Source: Solea solea (Eukaryota > Chordata > Actinopteri > Pleuronectiformes > Soleidae). Taken from it: 64,000 nucleotides of DNA. A program made the position numbers and the translations under genes. The DNA lies in assembly GCF_958295425.1 (NCBI RefSeq), contig NC_081135.1, positions 24,367,613-24,431,612 on the forward strand. The letters are read 5' to 3'. This document shows positions 49,478 to 61,591 of the stretch, one piece after another; position 1 is the stretch's first letter; the number at the start of each line of letters is the position of its first letter. Below the pieces are notes generated by a model. The model was given only the letters and a program-made list of their open reading frames with translations, had not been told where the DNA came from and ran no database searches.

Positions 49478-49760
49478 CTCTCGGGCTGCTCGTCACTCAG
49501 TCACAGTCCAAGTTATTACAGAAATAAAGCCCAGGAAGAGTTGTTTTGCCAAAACACCAGCTTCCCTCAGAAACCTCCCTCCAGCTCATACTTTCTGTCT
49601 GGACTCTGCAGCTTCTTCTGTCTCAAAGCGTCTGAAATTCCCTTCACACAGCTCCTTCTTCTCCTTCTTCTCCTTCTTCTTCTTCTGCTCTAATCCTTTC
49701 TACAGGCAGTCAAAACTGCTCCAAAAACAGTTCAACCCGGAGCCGACTCCTCAAGCTTTT
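49478..49760 (-). other. mid1: Candidate untranslated first exon of mid1
   Basis: A strong minus-strand donor (GAGAG|GTAAGG, exon end at 49478) follows a GC-richer, purine-rich stretch with no long frame. The mid1 coding exon starts at an acceptor (40756) and so needs an upstream untranslated exon. This is the best placed candidate I saw. The 5' limit is a guess. An intron of about 8.7 kb would result. Confidence 0.4.
49653..49687. repeat. CTT/TCC trinucleotide-rich tract
   Basis: Imperfect (TTC)n and (TCC)n units inside the candidate mid1 first exon. Confidence 0.8.
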
Positions 49761-49829
49761 CTTTCTTTGTATTATTTTGTTGGCTGGGATCATTAACTTA
49801 GTCCCATGGGAACATAAGGAGGTAAATGA

Positions 49830-49854
49830 CCCCCCCCCCCCCCTCCCTCCCTCC
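49830..49854. repeat. C run followed by CCTC units
   Basis: About fourteen C bases, then CTCCCTCCCTCC. Confidence 0.85.
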
Positions 49855-51996
49855 TTTATGTGGGAGGCTGTCAATCACATCTGATGATGGTGGTGGTGAA
49901 GGGTGGGGGTGTGTTCCTGATTGGTCACCAGGGAACAGAGGTGCCCTGCATGACAAATGGCAGCTCTGGGATGGAGGGGCCTGTAGAGATGCTCAGCTGA
50001 GGCTACGTGAGCCCTTTATAAGAGACTTCTGTGCGGCTCACTCATTCACATGTCTTTCAAAGGGAAATTAAAGCTGCCACTGAAATGGCAAACGACTGTT
50101 TAACTCTGTCGCAATTTAAGGGAAATGTCATTTATGTTGTACATGATTAACTATGTAAACGTGAGGGTCAGAGTGAGGAGTCCAAAAAGCTTTTTAAATG
50201 CCTCTTCGGTACAGTCGGGACACTCAGTCGGGGAGATTTGGGAACGAGGCATAGAGCTTCTGTTGCCATGACAGTGTGGAAAAAGCAACCACGCATCTTG
50301 GCACTTGAGCCAGATGCCACTCTAATCTTTTCACTGGCAAACCTTCCGCACAGTCTCCAGCTCGTTTGTTCCTCACTCAATCCTACAACTGTCTGTCACT
50401 CTCCACTTCCTGCCAACATCACAAAGTCTGCTGCAGTTTGTCAGGAAAAAGCACGTATATAGTGACATTCCACTCCGCTCCCAAAGACCGTGACAAAATT
50501 CTTTTCGGCACAAACACACAATAGATGAATTAAGCATGACTTGGAGTGTGACTCCTTTGCTTGGCTCCTTCCGCCCACATTCCGAACACACTAATGGATT
50601 TGTAAACAGCGCAGCTCAAATCGATTTCCCATGTAAAACACAGAGACACGGCAATGCTACATTATTCTCACATCACTTCTCAGATGTGTGCCGTCCAATG
50701 CTTTAGTAATTTACAACAGGCTAGGAAGTATACAAGGACGTGTTAGTGGCACTGGCCATGGCCACACAGCCGCCACACTGTGAAATAATGACTTGGCGAC
50801 GTCACACCTTCACGCTGAGATTCATTTCCCTGCAATAAAACGCCATAAAACCCATGACATTTACACAAATCGTGGAGTCACACTGACATCTGAGGCCAGC
50901 ACTTTTCAAAGGTGGAAATGGTTTGCTACTCCAGGATCAATCCAAACTCACATCGCTCGCTGAACTGCAATAAACATTAAGTGGAAAAATAAAAGAAAAA
51001 AGAAGAAGTCATCTTCTGTTTTAGTCATACCAAAAAAAAGAAAACTGGTCTGAGGTGTGGTTTGAGCAATTGTCTCCACCTCACTCACTGGAAACCCAAG
51101 CTGTTTTTGGATCCACACAAAGTTTCTGTGGCTTTGAAAATGGGAAAAACATAACAATTGAACTTTCAGTAGTCTAAACAGACATGACTGCTCTGTTTAT
51201 GTCCGAATATTCCTTATGCCATAGTCTATCAGCTGTGAAAATAACAAGTCTGACTGCTCCATCATTGCAATTAATGGAACTCAAAGGCACAATTTAATCC
51301 AACACAAACATTGGGAAGCTAACAATAACGTTTATATGCCATGTCTACATTCTTGGTGTAATCCTAGCAAAATTACTACTAGAAATAATATATATATATA
51401 TAATTATATTGGATTATACTGTACATACATCCCCTTATCAATAAATAACAGCTGTGTTGAAATAATTATTCCAAACAAATGAATATTCATGCCCACTAAA
51501 TAAGGCCATTTGCTGCCTGAGGCAGTTCTCTTAGTGGCGCTTGGCACGTCAAACTGTATTAATTGGAAAAAGACCTGAAAAGGGCCTGGAAAAACACTCC
51601 TGAAGGAGAAGATAAGAAGTTGGAGCAAAATAGGCAGTGAAATATGATGATGGAGGGGGGGAAGAAAAAGGATTTCTCTCAGGGTCCAGGCGAGCAGACA
51701 TTTGTGAGCTACAGGGTTCTCTTTCACCCTCACTGCAACCCATCAAGTACAGAAACCCTTTGCAATTAAGAAATTGGCAATCTATATGCAATCTGATGTG
51801 TCCAAATCTGCACTTTGCACAAAAGAGGTGTGTACAACTTCACCAATGATACAGAAGCCTTGAAAAGAAACTGACTTACTTGTTATTTGTCCAGGGCGAC
51901 ACCCTAAATCATGAACATGCAACTCCTTCAGATGTCTTTTTCAGGAGCACATGGATGAGAGGCTAAACAAAACATACAGTGACATCCTGGCTACTC

Positions 51997-51997
<1 letters not shown>

Positions 51998-52026
<29 letters not shown>
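51998..52026. repeat. (TC)n microsatellite
   Basis: Fourteen perfect TC units. Confidence 0.95.
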
Positions 52027-52028
<2 letters not shown>

Positions 52029-52590
52029 ACTCCCTCCCTCATGGCTGGAGCTCCCCGACCTGCACGAGCCACAGCCCTACGTCACGCAGGCGTAAAACAT
52101 GCCCAGGAAGCATCACTTCCACTGGGTCATTTCATGGGATACTGTCTCCATTATAACACTTGGGTCTACCATCCCCCCCCCAACCCCCCCCCCCCGCATC
52201 CTCGTCTCTGGGGGTGAGCTCTTGCCCCTGGCTCCCCACCCCTCTCAGCCATAAAACAAAGGGGTAACAAATGCACAGACAAAAGTGGGGAGGGGTGAAT
52301 AAACCTTGGGGACCAGGTTTTGATGGGTTCCTGACTACACAAGCAGGCCCCGACCAGATGGGATCAGTCTCCAGGGCTGAGCTGCACCATTGCACTTAGT
52401 ATACACAGCTCTATACATCCTCACAACAGCTCTCGACACCTCGCAGACCACATTCAGGGAAAAAGACATCGCAACAAGCGCAATATCCTCATCGTTTTAT
52501 GTCTGCCATTAAGCTCTTTGAAATGGCAATAATTAAAATGAGGGTGCACATGCCGGATTTTTTATTTTCTTTTTATTCATGTATACAAAT

Positions 52591-52595
<5 letters not shown>

Positions 52596-52634
<39 letters not shown>
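52596..52634. repeat. (AC)n microsatellite
   Basis: About nineteen perfect AC units. Confidence 0.95.
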
Positions 52635-52636
<2 letters not shown>

Positions 52637-54473
52637 GGGGGAGGGCAGAATATGAACAGAAACGCACAAACAACAACAAAAAAATTATATTTGAAAAGCA
52701 TTTACAATTCTAAAAAAGCATAAAGGCCAACAATGGCTGCTATAACACGAGTTAGTCTTTCAAATGGCAAAGATTCTGTTGTTTGGCTCAGAATGATTCA
52801 TTTTTCATTCTGCGCCAAAATATGACGTGGTAATTAAATGTCAAATGATATCTGTAATACTGATTTAATGAGGGAATTATTAAGATTTGAAGGAGTCTTA
52901 TAATGTCGTAATGCCAGAACATTATGTACAAATGTTGCTTCTAAGGTTTTACATCGGGGGCATTGTAGCGAATGATCTATTTTTCAATAAAGCAAACCCC
53001 AACGTTCCTTAACTAGGACTGTCCGAAATAATCAATCCTGATTTTTGGCAGTAAACACAATAAAAAGAAAGAATAGCCAGCCCCTATCATGGCGAAAGTT
53101 CAAGATTTTAATTACTTTCATCCCCAAGGTATCCATCCTATAACCTGGCAACTCACTACCAAACATCATCCAAATAAATGAGCACGATAGCACCGAGCCA
53201 ATTAACACCTACTGTAATTTATCTTTAACTTGCAGCAGAGGTGTTATTTGGTAATATCCCAGGGGCCTTTAATTGTTAAAACTATTTATTTCAAGCGTTT
53301 TTTGGGCAGAAAGTGTGCAAAATAGTTGCTGAACCCATCACACCAGCGAGTGACGATGTGCCGTTAGAGTGCTTTATGATTAGCCGGCAGAACATACAGG
53401 ACTGTTGAGGGCATTGACCTGGAATTGATTCTTTTCCCTCCGAACACGCTGCAGCTTTGTTGGCACTCCGTTCACGGTTCTGCCGACAACAGGATCAATT
53501 CTCAGCCCCCGTGTCTCCTCTTTACTGAAAACAATAAAACCAGCAACAACAGAATAACTCTCCAAGTCGTAGAGTGATCCTGTTAAGATACTTTAGTAAA
53601 TGTTAGAATTATGTAGCATTCCGCTGTATATGGAATTGGAGTTACAGTCTAATAAAAGACATTTTATTATATCACAACAAGTCATACTTTGCACACAGAC
53701 ACATGATTCATGAGCGCACCGTGTTCTGCATGTTCTCGTTGAAAAGACATTTGAAAGTAGGGTCATGTTTTATATTCAACCTCATAGCCTGAGAGTCTTT
53801 GCTTCAATTTTCCCCCCGAAAAAGAAAAAAGAAAAAAGAAAAAAGGGATCCTTCTGAAAGGGTGCGGTGAATGCTCGCTACATTCTTTGCTGCATGGAGT
53901 CTGTAATTGCTTCCAGCTTCAGAGGGACAGGGAAAAACCTAGTTAAACATCTTTATCAAGAATTCCCCCCTTCAACAGCCCTGACGCTATCTCCCAGTGC
54001 AAGTGATGCACTCAACCAGCCTCTCACATCTGAGTACTTCATGGTCGCCCAAATATAGCTGCTCAGCAAGCGGCATTTAAAGACATTATCGATCAAATGA
54101 AGGCAGGTGTAGGTTACACTTTTAAGTGGCGTGAAAAAAGGGTTAAGACGTTCTCTCCTTGTCTCTCCTCGATCTATTCAGGGAAAATGAGACGCCCGGC
54201 TCGAACCTCCTACACCAAGAAACGCTGGAGGAGCTCTGAACATCTGTTGTGTTTTTCTGTGTTCATGTGTCCAAGGAGACTGTGAGCGCCAGAGGCAGAG
54301 GTCCAGCTGTTGGGATCTGGGTCGGCTGCATCCAAACTTGAGGGATGTTTTCAAAGAATACTCTGTGTTCACTTCTGACAGTGTTCTGACACCGTCGTAT
54401 TTTATCAGCCACAATCACCAGAGGATAGAGTGCTTAGATGTGCGAGGCCGCTCCCTGCAGTGTTACTACATAA

Positions 54474-54502
54474 CAATAATAATAATAATGATGATAATAA
54501 TA
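54474..54502. repeat. (AAT)n trinucleotide repeat
   Basis: AAT units with GAT interruptions. Confidence 0.85.
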
Positions 54503-54720
54503 AAGATTAAGAGAGCGATGGGGTTTTCTGCCCGGTCCATTACAGAATAATTTCACTTACGCTCCGTCTACATGGCACCAAAAGCATTCCTTCAAGACAC
54601 AGAGAACAAACTCTCCAGTCTTGGCATGTGAAGCGCATTCTTTGGAGTTCAAAATGGATTAAACATTTGCTTTCCCTGCAGAGGTATCACTGACAAAAGA
54701 ATAATCATCCGCTACACAAA

Positions 54721-54746
54721 CACACACACACACACACACACACACA
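54721..54746. repeat. (CA)13 microsatellite
   Basis: Thirteen perfect CA units. Confidence 0.95.
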
Positions 54747-55917
54747 TGCTTTTCACGTGGCTCTAGCAGTGAGAATGAACTAGCATTAGCTCTCAGTAGG
54801 CCCAGATATTTCACAGCTGCTGATGGAGCTGGCATTGTTGACCCAATGTAGACTGTCTTGTTTATCATGACACCATGAGTGAGGTTTTAAATAAAAGAAA
54901 GAAAGAGTTCTAGATTAAAAACTCAACAGAGAAAAGCAGAGAAAGGAGACTATTATAATAGTAACACATAGACATGGACTGTTGTTCCTGCCCAGTTCAT
55001 TATTCTGTATAAAAAAAAGTGTGGTTGCATTAATAAAATATTCACAAAACAGAAATACCAAGACAGAGAAAACTGGGTTACAGTCTTTTAAAACTGAGGA
55101 AATGGGAGCATTTCAAAGCAATAGCAGAACCAGATGCTCGCATGAAGGAAAAGTAAACTGGAAACCAAAGATGAATTCACCAGAGTTCCCCATTCACAGT
55201 TATTTGGCACAATTACACCTTCTGTTCTCGCTCAGAACAGCACAACAGCGCTTCAGTTCTCACCAAAAACAAAACTCCAAAAAAACCACTCGTTCACCAT
55301 CTTAGGCGACGACAATCTTTGACAATGACAAACGTGGCAACAAATAGTTGCACCGTGCTCAGAGGAATGTTTTTTTTTTGTTGTTGTTTTTTTTTTTTTG
55401 TCTCCCCGCTTCACATACTTGCCAGAAGTTGTTTTATGACGAAGCGGATTTCTCCCAAAATGTCAGCAGATGTGTGGCGAGTGCAAACGCGACTGAACTT
55501 GTCAAGGCAGCATATCTGACTCCAACAGCTATATTTACATCCATACAAAAGACACAACACAAACAAACCAACACATAAACCCAGTGCTTTGACATGTGAC
55601 AGAGTGGCTGTGCACTCATGTGCATCCATGCGTGTGTACACTCCGCATCTCCCTGACTGTGCAGACTGCAGGGTGTAGATTCACACTCCACAACCAAGTA
55701 TTACACATAATGGAAAGTTAATAAAGTTACAGTTGGAACTATTAAAAAATCTATTTTGAGAAGACTGGCAGAAAGTTAATTGGGCTTAATGCACAGAAGC
55801 TTTAACCCTGATACAAAAACAGAGGTCTAAAGGGATGGTTTGCATTACTGCTGTTTGCAACAGCAACAAAAGCACTAATTAAACCCCATTAACACTTAAT
55901 GTGTCTTTATCAGGTCT

Positions 55918-57498
55918 TACCTGCTTCCCCATGGCTGCAGTGTTATGTGTGTGTCTCTCCCTGGTGAATAAATACCAGTCTACTACAGAGCGTGAATAGT
56001 TAGCAGCTGGTACTTCCCCCTCAGGTGAAACAGTCAGGAGACTGAAGGCTGAAGGTGCACTGTCTGCATGTACACTCCCTTTCATCGGGGTGTGTACGCA
56101 CGTACATACCTCACTGACACACACTCTTGCTCCTCATCTGCTCTACAGGTTTACACAGGAGCATGAAAGCTCCACAGAGCAACGTTTAACCCTTTTTTTG
56201 GGGAGGGAGATGGCATTGATTAAAGTCACAGGACGCCATCACAGTGGACTGAAAATCAGCCAAAAAGTGTTGTTACCTTCTTACCTTCACACTGGCATTT
56301 GCACCGGAGAACCCTAAGGAGGGAATAAGAGAAGGGGTGAAAATGTGTGTCAGGCTGGACCCGGTAGTAATATATCTAAAGTGGGCATCAGATAATGGGG
56401 ATAAAGCGCTTTTCTTTATCGCCAAAGGCAGCTTCATTGAGTTAACACAGAACAGTCAGGCTCAAGCTGAAGCATCCAGAGAAGCCAGCAGGCAGAGGAG
56501 GGGGGAAAAAGTGCTATTAAGCAAGAGAGAATTGGATTTCTCCACCCTAATGAGAATTCATCATGAGATAGATGAGTCAGCCTGAAAACACAATTCCATA
56601 CTTGCAATAATGAGATCATACTTGAGGAATGGGGTGTTCATCCCTCAGATGGGGAAAAGTAAGAGTCAAGGTTACCGAGATTTGCACGGAAAGCTTCACT
56701 TTTAACTCAAATACAGTGACTAATTGTCACATGAGAAAACTAAGGAGAAAAAGAGCGGTGGTTTTTGTGATATATAAAGTTTCCACTGAGGCACAAAGTC
56801 TGAACGTTTCTTTTGGCACAGGTGTGGCCAAAGACTTGCTCACCCACACACTGAAAACCAAATTGAGGTTGCAAATGTTGTGAAAATCGCAAATGTTGGG
56901 AGTCTGTAATCCTCCAAGGCGAATTCTTTTTTGGAGTAGATACAGCAGAATTTCAAAAAACCACACAGGACCACAAATCAACAAAGTCAAAGAGCTTTTT
57001 TTTTTCTTTTTTGTTTTTACAAAAAAATTATAAAACAGTGCAAAACCTCCTGGATTGACGCCCATCCACAATGCAAGATGTTTTATTTGACCTTGATTTT
57101 TTTTTTTGACTGTGGCAGGCTTCAGCACTGACAACAGTTCGTGCAAAGGCGTAATTATACTTTGTAAATGTCCCACAATCCCTTTGACGGTTTGTGTCTA
57201 TGCATTTGAGGAGAGGATGCCAAAAGTGTCTGAGAACATGTTGGCATAAACTTGTGATGTTAAGGAACTTTGCACACAAACGTAACACCATCATAAAGCA
57301 ACACAAAGGCGAACTGCTGCCAAACAAGGAATGACAGTGGTAATTAACCGGCATGTCGATTTCCTTTTGAATCTCTCATAAATAGAGCTCTTCACAATTT
57401 GCTACAAACTTAAGATTCAGCCTTCTAATGGAATATTGTCTTTCTCCTATTACTTGTTCTTCCTGTGACAAAGTGACAGCTGGGACAAGTGGTGAGGC
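55918..57498. other. Intergenic, no gene recognised; one exon-like start near 55.93 kb
   Basis: On the minus strand an ATG in good context (GCAGCCATGGGG) lies nine bases before a strong donor (GCAG|GTAAGA, exon end near 55921). It would encode only MGKQ before the intron. No partner exon could be assigned. Confidence 0.25.
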
Positions 57499-57939
57499 TC
57501 ATACTCCTGCTCTTGCTGGAGAGAGAGACACTGCCTGAGTCTGTCTTGATATGGTTTTCAAGGTTGAAAAATAGTCACGGCCGCCTCGCGACGAAACTGT
57601 TTGAAGCAGAATTTTGAGGCTCTCCGCTGAATTGATCTCATCTTGCTTGAAGGACTGACGGACTATTGGATCATCCATCACTGTGACTGATTTCTCGATT
57701 AGAAAGAGCTCAGAGTGGACTCGGCTGTGAGAGAGTGCATTGGGATCAGTGTTGGGCAGACACAAACATACAGATGTGCATGTCCACTGTGGAGTGACAT
57801 CACCAACAGCTGATAAATACGAAAACAATGGAACACTTTCTTGATAATATGCTTTGACCGTGGAAACAGATGTGCTACTGGGGTTAATTACAGCTTCATA
57901 AGAATCCCACAAGACTACCTTAAGTATGGGATCCTTTCA
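57499..57939 (-). other. Long open frame of unknown status
   Basis: A minus-strand frame is open for about 147 codons, from just below a TGA at about 57945 to a TGA at 57499. It begins DPILKVVLWDSYEAVINPSS. No ATG-led start with good context, no convincing splice acceptor and no family match were found. Frames of 120-150 codons also occur by chance elsewhere in this window, so it may not be a gene. Confidence 0.15.
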
Positions 57940-60322
57940 GACAAAGCCACCTCTGTTAGAAGTAAAGTCAAAGAAAAACTCTTTTAAACTATTAAGATGC
58001 CTTTAATGTCGTTGCATGGTCATTAAAACAAACATACAGTATATGCACTGATGCGTTTGAGCCACAAGCCTCATTTTAAATGGTTAAACCTGACCATAGT
58101 AGTTTGAAAGGTTTACTGTAAGTAGTGCTCCTACTTACAGTATATTTAAATATTAAATATTAAACACAGTTAGTACAATACATTTTTATGTAGCCCATCA
58201 TTTACCGGAAGGAGGACGCAGCTGTAAAGTGTTGGGCTTTGGGTATTTCCACAGATTATGATAATGACATAATAATTCAGCAATGATATGAGATCACACA
58301 GAATGAGTATGTGTGTGGAACGAAAAGTGAGAGCAAAACATCTGCTTGGGAGTTGTCGTTGTTTCGGACACATTTTCTCTGTTGAGCAACTCGGAAGGTG
58401 GAATAAAACCTTTCTTTCCTGTTGGTGTCTGTTAGGACGTGTGCGGCTCACAACCCGCTCCAAGTCTGCCCGAGACGTGACATATAGAGTTTGACCCAAC
58501 GCTGTCCCACCTGAAACTCTGCTGCAGCCCAGCTGACCCACTGCCTGCTGTTATATGAACTCAGGGAGAGCAGAGGAAAACAATGCTGGCAGTGTGTGCA
58601 CACAACGTCGTGGTGTATTTGGGAAAGCACCAGTCACTACCTCACTGTGCTGTGTAGCTTTTATTTATAGTGATCCTGACGTTAACATCGACACTAACAC
58701 GAAACGTGCTCCTTTTTTTTTTTTTTTTTACAAATTGAGAAACAATAAGCACATGAAGTGAATAAAATGGAAATGTGTGCGCTTCGCTGTTCTCTGAGAT
58801 TGCAGAATGTTTTATTGTAAACTGGCCTGATAATCTCAAAACTCTCTGATATTAAATTAAACCCAGCTCAGATCAAAAAACAGTCATTTAGTTCAGTCAC
58901 TGCTCTCTGGAGGAGGTGGGAAGTGACGCTCGGAATCCTAATTGAGTCAGAAATTGCAGCAACCTGTCTTATCAGAGGAACACTTGGTATCTAAATCTTC
59001 ACATTTTTGTTCATGAAGTGTTGTGCTGCTCTAAGCTCACAGGCTTAATGCAATCACTGCTAATCCTTTAATTCTTGAATACTTTTTTTTTTTTTTTTCA
59101 TGAAATACATTTTAATACAAACCACTCACACAGCAGTGGCACCTGCTGTAGGCGGGCGAACAAAGGTGAAGTGAAGTCGTACTACTGTATGTAGTACATC
59201 AGACTCTGGACGCCCAGAGTCTGATGGACTTTTTATGGCGTCTACACTGACGTCTCAACAGTTTACTTGCTGTGTTCCCAACTCTTCATGCTACCTCAAC
59301 TGATTCCTCACACAAATCCAGGACACCAGTTTGGTTCAGCTTGTGTCGAAAGCAACAATCCAACTTTCCATATATATTGTACTTTCTAGTTGTCATGTGT
59401 TGTTTTCGCTGTAATATTCAAAGGCTACAGGAATAGATTTTTCGGTGTGTGTGTGTGTACCAAGAAATTCCAAATTATAGCATACTAATGGTCCAAAGTT
59501 GGATGTTAAATGAGAGGCTGCATTGAAGCATTTTCTTTAAAAGTGCACATCGAGTGCAGTTTTTTTTGCTGTGCAGAGATTTGTGCATCAGTCTCGACCT
59601 TGAAACCACAGGACCATTGCTTTCTTGTTTCTGGACATTCAGCCACATTTTGGCTGTGACCTTCCTCTGCCTTCACCGCAGCTGCTCCTGGTGCCTGTGA
59701 GTGAACTCAACCAGGATGGACTTCCTGCTGGGAACAGTTGTTGCAGCTCTCTGCCAAAGGACCATTGTTCCATCCATCAGTGCTGCAGTGACAAGATGTG
59801 ATTTTAAATATTTCATCTTGAGTGTTTGCTGTCAGATCATAAATAAAGACAAAAATTGATCTCGTGGTTGTTGTTTTTCCTCCATGTTTTTGGATGTGGA
59901 TATGGTAAGGACCACTTTGTGATACAGATGCAAAAGTGAAGTGCGGCTGGATTCTCTGTAAAACACCATCTACATATCCTGTCAAGTACTGTTCGATTCA
60001 CACAGGAGTGGAGCCAGATATGGCCCAGAACATTCTGTTAACAAGGGATGAGTTTTATATTTATGTACTCTCACAATCAGATTTCTGATCAATATGCTTT
60101 CAGGGCAGTCGCATGCCTCTCTATTTAAAAACAAAACATGCATTTACTGTGCACCTCTGTGGCTGATTTCATTTTACCTTCGCTTATTGAACAAATTTAG
60201 TTCCTCATGGTCACTAGTGCTATGAATCTTTCATCACCTTCGCCTGGAAGCACTTTGTGAGCAATTTGCACATGTTTATTTATTGCTATATTGTTACAGC
60301 CTCAGCTCGGCTTTTATACTTT
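57940..60322. other. Intergenic between mid1 and arhgap6, no gene recognised
   Basis: Only T runs (58711-58729, 59082-59098), spurious frames and AT-rich sequence were seen. A minus frame at 59707-59985 is open but unassigned. The cytochrome-c heme lyase gene found here in human was not detected. Confidence 0.45.
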
Positions 60323-60328
60323 TTTATT
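60323..60328 (-). promoter_or_regulatory. Candidate arhgap6 poly(A) signal
   Basis: AATAAA on the minus strand about 1.26 kb past the arhgap6 stop. The AT-rich sequence between them fits a 3' untranslated region. Confidence 0.3.
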
Positions 60329-61591
60329 CACATAAATCAAGATTTTTTTTTGGTTCACAAAACAAACACATTCTCCCATAAGAGATCATTATCGACGATA
60401 AAAACAGACGCTCTTCACGTCACCTTAAACTCATGAGATTTTGAATGTATAATGAGTCGTAAAATAATAATTCTGGTTGTGTTGTGAAGGAGCAAGGACA
60501 CGACTACCAAAGAAGACCTGGTTACCTGGTCTCATGCTGCCCTCTTGTGGTTATTAAAGGTGACTGTTTCATTTCTGTAAAAGGCAGATTATATAGAGCC
60601 AGAGTCAGTATTTGATTTTAACTTCATGCTCATGAATAAAGTTCTTGGTGAAATAGGTTTAATTAATATGTAGAGATTTAAATCAATACAATTGGCTTGT
60701 ACTTCTTTGCAAAATTTTAGACGGCATATTTTCTTTTACATACTATACCAACGGTGGATTCAGCTGCTGCTTTGTCCAATTTTGAAGGAACAGATGGGTC
60801 TTATTATATATTCTAAAGTGATGAAGTGTTTAAGTTAAAAACAAAACAACAACCCTGATTCAATAACGTATTTTGCTAAACTAGAGACATGAGTCACAGG
60901 CTACACTGTGGGAGACAGAACAAATTTGGATTAACAAGAAAGCTGTGATCTCAGGAGCATTCAGATTATAGGAAATGGAGAAAGTAATACATTATTCTGA
61001 GTGCTATAGTTTCCATTTAATTTGAATGTATTCAATGGAAAAGGCTGCAACTATTTAAGGAGAACAATAAAAAGTGCAAGTGGTAAAAAAAACAAATAGT
61101 CGACTGCAAATTTACAAATAAAATAGATGATTTTAAATAGTGCTGCTAAAGTAGAATGTGTACAATTAGTGCTTGAATGTGACCGTTTATATATTTCCTT
61201 AAATATAGTAATATATTCAATTACACTTCATAAAATAGCAACGTACAACATCATGTTATTTGCAGCCGTATTCAGATCAAGTCTCCAGTTTTACAAAAAA
61301 TTGTAAATTTACAAAACGCAAGATTAAAGTAGCTCCGATACATATTCAGGTACTAGAAATCTATAGCATCCTTACGACGCACACCGTGGTGTTTTTACAT
61401 TCAGCATTAAAAACAAAAACAAACATTCATGGCTTAAAATTAAGCATTAAGCAACATTCAAAACGAACGATGACATTCAATCTGTGAATGTACTGCATAT
61501 TAAACTACAAAAATACACATATATAAACAAAATTAAATAGAGTCAAACACATCTGAGAAAAAGTCGGTGCAAAGGGGAGTCAAAGGGATCT

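Larger units (their letters stand above)
49855..55915. other. Intergenic or upstream mid1 DNA, no gene recognised
   Basis: Only simple repeats and spurious frames were seen. Microsatellites lie at 51998-52026, 52596-52634, 54474-54502 and 54721-54746. Confidence 0.45.

Noticed and set aside
56727..57176. 149-codon minus frame
   Set aside because: Lysine-rich low-complexity part comes from a T-rich tract; no start context or homology.
59707..59985. 92-codon minus frame with several Cys and His
   Set aside because: Cys/His spacing fits no zinc-finger pattern I know and there is no gene context.
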